Origin: Balamuthia mandrillaris
Taxonomy: Eukaryota; Discosea; Longamoebia; Balamuthiidae
DNA length: 64,000 nucleotides
Reading direction: 5' to 3'
Assembly (NCBI GenBank): GCA_031835245.1
Contig: JAVKOQ010000009.1
Coordinates: 411,552-475,551 of the forward strand
The notes under the pieces are model-generated. The model searched no databases. It was not told where the DNA came from and saw only the letters and a list, made by a program, of their open reading frames with translations. Below, piece after piece: positions 56,147 through 64,000 of the stretch; the first letter of the stretch is position 1; every line of letters begins with the position of its first letter. Both the position numbers and the translations under genes were made by a program.

Positions 56147-58020
56147 TTAGCGGAATCGCCAGACTTTCCGGTCGGGTTGGTTCACCAGATAGCCATTGTG
56201 GAAATCCACAGCCCTCATCCTGTTCTTCTTCCAAAACTGAAGTGCTGAGCAGGCAATCCACTGTCTTGCTAGCCTTTGTTTCCAAGTTTCATCAGCATCA
56301 TCTCCGTCTTTGGATGAATGTACGGAGGAGGAAGGAGAGGATGAGGACGATGTAGAATAACTTTCATCACTTGCATCTTCATCATCATCATTTGAATAAC
56401 AGCACTTAATCCACAACACTTGGTTCTTTTTGTCATACCGAATGCTTCCTACTGGCTCTCCTTCTTCCTCTTTTTTGTTCTTTGGAAGAAGGAACTTTGG
56501 TGGAGGCAACTCTCGTTGTTTTTGTTCTTCTTCATTATTCCAATCGAAGGAACGTGCATAGCCGAATGGCGGCAACACTTCATTCAACCGTAACGTCTGA
56601 TCCTGAAACGAGGTGCAAATGCCCACCGTATCTCCGAAAGCCCTCCACTTGGTAAAGAGCTCGAAAGAGTCGCGGAGCCGTGCTTCGCCTTCCCAACTGA
56701 TCACTCCCATGTTGGGGTTTATCTTGGGTGCTTTGGTGGTTTGTTCTTGTTGTGAAAGGGCCTGAGGGAGGAGGCGGTGGTAGTCTGATAGTGTGGAGAG
56801 AACATTGGTGGCGCCTAGTGCCGCTAGTTCATTGGATAGACTGATGTATGTGCTGTAAGGATCTACCACCTTCTCTTGAATAAGAAACCGAAAGAAAGAA
56901 GAAAACTTAAGAAGAGAACCTTTTTGACTTGTTTGAGGATGCGCCCGGCGTCAAAGACTCTATCGTGCAACTCAATGATTGAGACCCCGCATTCCTTGTC
57001 GTTGTTTAGGATGGTGTGGTAGATAGGCGCCGCTCCTCTATACCTATTGTAATGCCGTTTTGTTTGTATGCAAAAGAAGAACGACGACGGGATGAGGGAT
57101 GCAGAAAGAGGAATGAAAGTAACTCACTTTGGAAGCAAGGAAGGATGCATGTTAATGCCACCAAAGGGTAGAGCATGCAGCAGCGACCGCGGGAGGAAGT
57201 GGCCATAAGACACGACGACCGCGATATCAAAGCTATCGTCCCTCCTCTTAGGGGCGAAGGCGTCTATGCTGTTGCCTTCTTCATTGCTTCTGGTGTTTTG
57301 TGAGACGATCGGCGTGGGCACCTTTGTTCATAGTTATGAAGGAGCGAGATGCAGAAGCGTAGGCATAGAGAGAGAGAGAGAGAGAACAACATAAGAAAGA
57401 ACAACACAAAGAAGAGAGCAGTGAGAAGAGAAAGAACAAACTTGCCACTGTTTGAGATCTGTGGGTTGATGGATGCGCAAGCCATGTTTCAGAGCATACT
57501 TTTTCACTATTGTTTTTTGAGAGAGTGAGTGAGTGAGTGAGAGTGAGAGTGAGAGAGAGCTCCCTCAATGCTTTCTTCCAGAAGAAAAAGAGAAAGAAGG
57601 GAGAGAAATAGCAACCAGGAACAAGACCGGCTTTGTCAGGCGGACACACAACTTCCAGATGAGAAACCACGGCAGCGGATCCCTTTTCTTCGCTCACATA
57701 CGTTTTAAAAAAACAAACCACAACCATACCTCTCACCAAAAAAAAAAAAAAGGATGAAAAGGCCGGTTACTTTGTTCTTCATGCAACGCGCTCAACGTTT
57801 TGAGCGAGATGTCGTCCGTCCCGAAGAAAAGCACCCTCCAAGGAGGCGGTGGTTGAGAAGTACGTGCAACAGCAGCTCGTGAACATAACCACCTGCACGC
57901 TGTCTTTCGCTTCGCAGCGACAGAGACGACGGCAGAGCGGCGACCACGCGGACGAAACATCTCTCTCTTGTCCTTTGCAACTTTCTTCTCCTGGACCAGA
58001 GAGAGGACATGAGATCGCAT
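56147..58020 (-). CDS. MTFMT: Methionyl-tRNA formyltransferase, mitochondrial
   Basis: Formylates initiator Met-tRNA for organelle translation. Exons 57771-58020, 57628-57687, 57442-57506, 57128-57321, 56920-57043 and 56147-56872 give 472 residues. The N-terminus is Arg/Ser/Ala-rich, a likely transit peptide, before [18 protein letters not shown]. Then [48 protein letters not shown], and the folate-site signature [20 protein letters not shown] with catalytic Asn and His, [19 protein letters not shown] with the catalytic Asp. The C-terminal domain ([16 protein letters not shown]) carries a long Ser/Asp insert. A second ATG at [11 protein letters not shown] could also be the start. The first base of exon 6 may be three bases later. 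Confidence 0.93.
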
Positions 58021-58042
58021 AATATTTTGTCGACATATATTA

Positions 58043-58052
58043 TTGTCGACAA
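58043..58052. promoter_or_regulatory. TTGTCGACAA palindrome between MTFMT and ZFAND2
   Basis: Third exact copy of the palindrome, with a second GTCGAC at 58029-58034, in the 294-bp gap between divergent genes and only about 23 bp from the MTFMT start codon. Confidence 0.55.
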
Positions 58053-58314
58053 ACTATTCGCAGAATAATCGATGATAAACTTTTTCTGCCAACCAATAAT
58101 TTCGTGGCACATTAAAAAAAAATCGCATTCACGGAAACCTCTTCAGCAGACAAGCAATGAGGCAGAAAACAGAAAGGAGTTTCCAATAACAACAACAAAA
58201 GCACACCTGGCACCACACTCCAACTATAACTACTCCACACACGATAAACAACAAAAACACTGAAACAACAAAAACCAAACCAAACCACATCATACACGTA
58301 GCATAACTGTGGCC

Positions 58315-58833
58315 ATGGAGTTTCCAGATCTAGGAAAACACTGCTCCAAGGCAGAGTGCAAACAATTGGACTTTCTTCCCTTCAAATGCGAGCACTGCGC
58401 GGAGACCTTTTGCCTGGAGCACCGCAGGCACTGGCAGCATGACTGTCCGAGCTTCCAGGAGACGGACGTGCGCGCCCCCGTCTGTCCGCTTTGCTCCCAG
58501 CCAGTAGATGGCTTCCGCAGAGGAGGAGGCACCGCGAACAATTTGGACCAGCTCATAAACCAACACATCGAAGGAGGCTGCAAGTCGGCGGTGCAGGAGC
58601 GGAGAAGGCAAAAGCGGTGCGAGGTGAGGGGCTGTAAAGTGGTGGAGCTGATGCCGGTTCATTGCAGCAAGTGCCAGAGGCAGTACTGCCTGCGGCACCG
58701 GTTGGCGGAGGATCACAAGTGCCAGGACGTCCTTCGGCGGCAGCGGGAGAGGGCTTTGCGAAAGAGCATGAAGCAACTTCGGTTGGAGGCACAGTCACAT
58801 GGTTCCTCCACAAAAGTTTCTGTACAAAATTGA
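58315..58833 (+). CDS. ZFAND2: AN1-type zinc finger protein, ZFAND2-like
   Basis: ZFAND2 (AIRAP) proteins bind the proteasome or p97 under proteotoxic stress. Intronless 172-codon frame from ATG 58315: MEFPDLGKHCSKAECKQLDF, the usual family start. First AN1 finger at about residues 10-48 (CKQLDFLPFKCEHC, FCLEHRRHWQHDC), a linker with CPLCSQPV, and a second AN1 finger at about 102-140 (CEVRGCKVVELMPVHCSKC, YCLRHRLAEDHKC). No ubiquitin-interacting motif is visible in the short C-terminus, unlike ZFAND2B. Confidence 0.94.
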   Translation: MEFPDLGKHCSKAECKQLDFLPFKCEHCAETFCLEHRRHWQHDCPSFQETDVRAPVCPLCSQPVDGFRRGGGTANNLDQLINQHIEGGCKSAVQERRRQKRCEVRGCKVVELMPVHCSKCQRQYCLRHRLAEDHKCQDVLRRQRERALRKSMKQLRLEAQSHGSSTKVSVQN

Positions 58834-59345
58834 AAGAGTGATGCATAAAGCTCTTGTAACAAAAAAAAACAAACTGTGATTTCTCTTTGCGCAACGACTT
58901 TCTTCTGCTTTTTATCCATGTCGTCACGGATAACGTCGACAAACTGTGACATTTACCTTTTATACATGCCTGACGTAACCACTTTTACCAAAAAAGGTAA
59001 CTTGACTCATTTTTTCACTAAAAATGGAAACCAAAAAATTAAAAATTAAAAGCAGGAGGGAAATCGACGCAAGAAAGGATAACCCGCGGGAGGAGAGAAA
59101 GGGGTGTAGTCAGCTTTTGTGGTGGTGTGTACCACTCCTTGTAATTGATTCGCATTTTTTTTAATTTTTATATTTGACCTGCTTTTTTCTTTCTTTCTTT
59201 TCTTTTCTTTGCAGAAAAGGCCGAATGCGGAATAGGCTCCATCGTGCTCCGTCTTTGTTTGTCGGTTTGTCAGGAGTTGTTCTGGTAATTCTTCGAGAGG
59301 CGGAAACAACGAAGAAAGAAGAAACAAAGTCGGGTGCTGCCAACC
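58834..59345. other. Intergenic region
   Basis: 512 bp with GTCGAC at 58935-58940, TGACGTAA at about 58973 and T-rich runs; no gene recognised. Confidence 0.5.
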
Positions 59346-60405
59346 ATGTCTTCCTTCAATGAGTCCCGGATGACGGAGCGTTACCCCTTGCTCGCCTTGC
59401 ACGACGAGGAGGAGGAGGAGCAGGAGGAGGAAGAAGAGGACGAAGAGCCAGAAGACGACTCCACCGCGCTCGCGCAACAACGGCCTGGTCAGACAGCTCG
59501 TGGCAAGCGCCGCCAAAGACGTAGCCCAGGCAGGTCCTCCTTCACGAGCTCCGCTCCTCCCTCCACGGCGGGCTCCTGGGACCCCTCCGCTGCCCCACAC
59601 CTTCTGGACGAGCCCAACCAAGGGCAACGACGCACCCAACCGCTGCCAGCACCCCTTCACAAGCGACACACGGAGCATGCGCTAGGCAGGAAAAAAGCAA
59701 GCCACACCTCCACCCCCTCCCCCAGGAAGAGCAACACGTACAACCTCTCTCGGCGCACTCGCTCCAGCGGCGGGCTGCAACGCGGTCGACAGAAACGACT
59801 GCAACAGTCGCATCCCAATCTTACGGGCGGAGGAGACAAGAGAAAGGTGAACGCGGAGGAAGGAGGAGGGGAGGGCGAGGAGATCAAGGAAGAAGATGAG
59901 GACAAACACAGGAGGAAGGAGGAGAAGAGTGGGAAGGAGAGCGAGAGCGACGCTGAGAAGAGAAGATCGGCCTACGAGGAGTTGCTTGCTCTAGGAGGGT
60001 TCAAGTCCAGTAAAGACGCTTACGCACAACAACCGGCCTTTGTTCCTTCGACAAGAAAGGAGCCAGACCTGCTTGCACAAACGCTCCAAAGGTTACTTAC
60101 CCTGTTCCGTCGACCCCGTATGACTCTCAAGGACACGATGCTGCTGAGCCCATGGCAAAAGTGGAAAAAGTACAATCGAGTGCCATGGAAGATCTTCCTG
60201 CACCTGTTCATGTTCTTGGTGGTGGTGGTGCAAGTTCTACTCATTTACGTGGAGACCTCTCAGTACTTTTATGCCAATCAGCGGGTCTTTCACAAAGTCT
60301 TTTTGGGAGTCGACTCAGACACGTTTAGACAGGAACTCTATACTATTGACGATACTCTCGAGCATATTAGCACCACTGTCCTAAATGTACCTTCCTTCCC
60401 TCCTC

Positions 60406-60437
<32 letters not shown>

Positions 60438-60965
60438 GTTGTATAACTTTTTATTAACGTTGATGGTGTTACCAGTACTATAATGTAGATAACATAACAG
60501 CAGATAAGTATCCGCACGTGTTAACAACGTCGGATGGGACGAAAGCAAGAGCACAAGGCCTTCTCATACCATTAGAAGAGATATATGGTCGCAGCAGCAA
60601 CGACAGCGACGACACTGATAAGACTATTCAGCCAGTGGATATGGAGCTGATTCTTTACGAGCGCGACTTTTATAACTTCAACACCAGCGAGCCTTATGGA
60701 TGGACCTTGGCCACCGATGATGTGGAAACAGAAGAGGAGGAGTATGAGCTGACGCTAGAAAACCCGTTGGGACCCTTTGGAACGAGCAACGAGTCGGCGG
60801 TGCAGGCGCTCTTTCATCGCGTGGTAGAGATTAAGTTAAAGTTTTCTTTGTACAATCTTGATATTGGAAGTCTTGGCCCTGTTCCTTTTCTTTGGAGCAT
60901 TGAGGTATTTTCATTTGTTATTCCTCTCTCCCTTCCTCTCTCTCTCTCTCTCTCCCTCTATCTCT

Positions 60966-60996
<31 letters not shown>

Positions 60997-62395
60997 CCTC
61001 TCTTGGCTCTTAGGTAACGAATTATTATACCCTCAAAAGCAAACCTACTCAAAGACAAGTGGTTTCGTGCTAGCAAATCTGGTTGCCACAAAGCGAGTCT
61101 TTTATAGTGAGGCCAAAGGTTTCTTCTTCTTCTTTTTGTGTTATTCTTCTTCGATAGCAGACTATTAAAAGAACTCAAATGTAATAGGTCTAAATCCACA
61201 AATCCTTTTCACTATCTTTAACTGCCTTACTTTTGGTCTGGCTATGCTATCGGCACTGCTGGATTGCAAGAGTTGTATATCTAGATATAAGTTATACCGA
61301 GTAAGCACTTCCGTTCTCTTCTTATTTTTCTTTCTTTTTCTTTTCTTTTCTTTTCTTTTCTTTTCTTTTCTTTTCTTTTCTTTTCTTTTCTTTTCTTTTC
61401 TTTTCTTTTTGGATGCCGTCCTCTTCCTTCTCTTAAGGTGAACACGCACCACAGATGGCAAAACGGCAATACCTTGCAATTCCAGAAGAGACCAGGAAGG
61501 ACGAGGGCTATCCCAAATGGAGCGAATTATCATTCTTTGATACAAAAGCCCAGTTTTTCAGTTTATGGTGCAACATTTACACTTTCTTCTTTGTTTCATA
61601 AATCCTAATGTGTTTTCTATAAAATAGGGTTGTATTTATGATTTTTACATCTTGTTGCTTGATGACTGCTTCAGTGCTTGGCATTTTTGAGGAACTGGGT
61701 AAACTTTCCAATATATACTATCAGCTCTTTCAAGTACTGTGCCCCCACCACGTTTTGAACATCCAGTTTTATTTATTTCTCTTCTTCCGGAATTTTTGTC
61801 TGTTATCAGGGATTAGGAGCATTAGGGGTTGCTGTGAACATACTTCGATATTTGGAATACGGACAAAACTTTTATACTCTCATTCTTTCTTTGCAGTATG
61901 TTTCTCTCTTCTCTCCTCTCTCCTCCTCTCTCTTACAACAATTTATTGTTATCCTACAGACTATCGGCGCCTCGTATTGCCCGTTTCATCATATCTGCAT
62001 TTCCCATCTTCTTTGGGTTCATGTTAATGGGCATCATCATGTTTTCTCCATATTCTTCTCGTTTTCAAGACTTCACTTCGACCGGTGTTACATTGTTCTC
62101 TTTGCTCAACGGAGATGAAATTCGATGTAACGCTTCGCTCTCTCTCTCTCTCTCTCTCTCCCTCTTCTCCTCCTCCCATTAGTTATTTCTTCCTTTATTA
62201 TTTCTCATGGCAACAAAACATTTTAACAACAGCAACTTTTGAGGAATTGGGGGTGACATATCCTATCAGAACTTTGCCAACTATATATCTCTATGTTTTT
62301 GTCGGTCTATTTATCACTGCCATTTTGAACATATTTATTTTCATTATTGAGGATAGCTATCACGCTGCCAAAGCGGTTCGTATTTCTTCCTCGCG

Positions 62396-62450
<55 letters not shown>

Positions 62451-63806
62451 TCATATACTGATATCACACTTGAACAAACATTCAGTCACAGAGAGCCAAT
62501 CAGTTAAAGCGGCTTAAAGGAACGAGTGATGGCACCGTGTCCATTAGAGAACCTTTGTTCTCACAAAGAGATACACAGGATGTGGGAACAACCGGTGGAT
62601 CCAACGCAGAGCGATTCGATATCTTTAGATTGTTTGAAATCTTAGAGGTTTGTTTATCCTCTTTTTAACGAACTGAAGAGCAAAGGTACTCATTTTTTCA
62701 ATTAAATGAAACAGAGAGAATACAATGTGGACGAATCAGATGAAGAGGAGGACGATGATGAGGACGATGATTATGTTGACAGCGATGCTGACGAGCCTAC
62801 CTCCGAAGATGGTACCATACTTAGTAGCACTGAAAAAGACAAACAAGATGAAGCAGATACTGGTGCTCAACCACCACAGAAACAAGAACAATCGCAACAA
62901 GGAGAAGAAGAAGAAGAAGAGGAAGAAGAGGAGTCAGAGAAAGACAAAGAAAAACCACAGCGGCCAACACTCGTTGTTTCTCCTTCTGGGGGTGGCTTTT
63001 TCGATGTTCAACCTCATGGCAACATCAACTCGGATCCTATCTCTCTTCCCGTCAGACCAAGATACACACAACCTCCTCCCTCCATTGGGAAAGGTGGCGT
63101 TGATCCCAGAAGACGACCGTCTTCCACTACCGGTGTAACCACAACTGCTTCCTCCACGAGCACCGCTTCCGCCTCTGGAGACGATACCATTACGCCTTTG
63201 GCCGCCACGGTAGAGGAGCGCAATCGCATCATCCGCATGAAGCAGAGAGAGATGGAGGAGATTCGGAGGATACGAGAACGTATCCGGCAAATGCAGAAAG
63301 AGAAGGAGAACATGGAGAGAGCTGCTGCTGGCAGCAGCGGCAGATTCTTGCAAATCAGAGAAGAAGGAGGAAGTGGCAACATTGATTCCAGGAGGTACTC
63401 TGGCGATGCGACTTCTCCCATGGAGAGGAACCTTATGGATATCGACCTGAAGATAACGTACAAGAAGCTTAAGAAGGACATGCAGGAAATCATTATCAGC
63501 AACCAAAAGGAGTTTGAGAAGGAGGTCACGTCGGCCATTGCAGCTGTGAAGCAAAAGCATGATGCCAAGTTGCAGCGAAAACTGCGGAAGCAAGTCAAGA
63601 AGTCATTCCATCACCTCTCTCCTTCCTCCATTCCGTTACCTTCTCAACCCACTCAAACTACCACTCGAGTCGCTCGTGCTGCTTCTCCTGCTTCTTCTTC
63701 TGCTGGAGCTTCCGCCTCTGCTTCTTCCTCTTCCTCGACGCCCACAACCAATAACAACAACGGCAACAACGGCAACAACAACAATAACGCGGCAAACATG
63801 GTTTAA
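59346..63806 (+). CDS. MCOLN: Mucolipin (TRPML) cation channel
   Basis: Endolysosomal TRP channel. Eleven exons: 59346-60386, 60476-60904, 61040-61118, 61188-61300, 61455-61567, 61628-61733, 61810-61895, 61960-62126, 62233-62375, 62486-62647, 62715-63806; 1176 residues. A long charged N-terminus precedes SPWQKWKKYNRVPWKIFLHL and helix 1 (about 278-305). The luminal domain follows with FHRVVEIKLKFSLYNL and IEQTYSKTSGFVLANL. Later helices: LFTIFNCLTFGLAMLSALLD, FFSLWVVFMIFTSCC, GALGVAVNILRYLEYGQNFY, APRIARFIISAFPIFFGFML, the pore TLFSLLNGDEIRSTF and IYLYVFVGLFITAILNIFIF. The pore loop reads NGDE where animal mucolipins have NGDD. The C-terminal 360 residues are acidic, then coiled coil and Ser/Asn-rich, far longer than in animals. 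Two splice sites (61040 and 61567) were chosen because only they keep the family sequence. Confidence 0.9.
60924..61010. repeat. (CT)n-rich stretch in TRPML intron 2
   Basis: CT and CCCT units, sense strand. Other CT tracts in this gene: 60411-60437, 62139-62168, 62397-62450. Confidence 0.85.
61323..61409. repeat. (TTTTC)n pentanucleotide array in TRPML intron 4
   Basis: About 16 units, all pyrimidine on the sense strand. Confidence 0.9.
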
Positions 63807-63898
63807 TGTCGTCAGAGAAAAAAAACAAAACAAAATGGCACCTCTCTTCACGAGAGAACAGAGCACCCCTCTGTTATTTCCCAACCCGCTTGTTCCCG

Positions 63899-63901
<3 letters not shown>

Positions 63902-63950
<49 letters not shown>
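63902..63950. repeat. (CT)n tract downstream of TRPML
   Basis: About 24 CT units with one break, about 95 bp after the stop codon, in the probable 3' untranslated region; the rest of 63807-64000 holds nothing else recognisable. Confidence 0.85.
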
Positions 63951-64000
63951 CTTGGGGTGTGAAATGCAAGGCTTCACTTTCAAAAAAAAAATCCGATAGA

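Noticed and set aside
1-64000. Retroviral, LTR or Polinton-like elements
   Set aside because: Looked for protease, reverse transcriptase, integrase and capsid motifs in all frames by eye; none found.

Overview
This window is nuclear DNA of a gene-dense, intron-rich eukaryote, most likely a free-living amoeba. Signs are many short GT-AG introns, gaps between genes that are often under 150 bp, and a homeodomain-ankyrin protein of the Wariai type known from Dictyostelium. A Discosea amoeba (Acanthamoeba or Balamuthia-like) would fit, but the sequence alone does not prove a genus. No tRNA, rRNA, CRISPR array, retroviral, LTR or Polinton-like element was seen. The only transposon-like gene is a DDE-transposase relative near 2.7-5.2 kb.

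Layout. 0-2.5 kb (-): MORC GHKL ATPase with a CW finger, 3' end outside the window. 2.7-5.2 kb (-): transposase-like gene with a TSSSP minisatellite. 5.6-8.5 kb: the convergent splicing pair SMNDC1/SPF30 and MFAP1. 9.1-10.2 kb: two small unknown proteins and a 50-bp tandem repeat. 10.6-15.5 kb: a Dicer lacking the first helicase lobe, convergent with TSTD2 (15.6-17.1 kb). 17.3-21.7 kb: B3GNTL1 glycosyltransferase, aprataxin, SDR39U1. 22.2-27.7 kb: a 19-exon receptor joining a calcium-channel alpha2delta-like ectodomain to a class C seven-helix domain. 28-29.1 kb: two divergent unknown genes. 29.3-33.4 kb: USO1/p115. 34-36 kb: one or two proline-rich, probably actin-linked genes. 36.2-39.5 kb: POP5, an EF-hand-like protein, ATP23. 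39.7-41.6 kb: an acidic leucine-rich-like protein and peptide deformylase. 42-45.3 kb: a Myb-repeat factor. 46-46.9 kb: Mpv17/PMP22. 47.8-49.1 kb: an RFX factor. 49.4-51.4 kb: a PPR-like mitochondrial protein and SYF2. 52.1-56.1 kb: homeodomain-ankyrin factor, convergent with MTFMT (56.1-58.0 kb). 58.3-58.8 kb: ZFAND2. 59.3-63.8 kb: mucolipin (TRPML) channel.

Several genes share a process though they do not form operons: pre-mRNA splicing (SMNDC1, MFAP1, SYF2), mitochondrial translation and protein quality (MTFMT, peptide deformylase, ATP23, PPR protein), RNA processing and silencing (Dicer, POP5, MORC), transcription (Myb, RFX, homeodomain-ankyrin). Exon models were built by hand from splice dinucleotides, reading-phase continuity and family motifs; for every multi-exon model with a defined start and stop the exon lengths sum to a multiple of three.

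Two window-wide signals stand out: introns carry long (CT)n tracts mostly on the sense strand shortly after the 5' splice site, and the palindrome TTGTCGACAA recurs in intergenic promoter regions.
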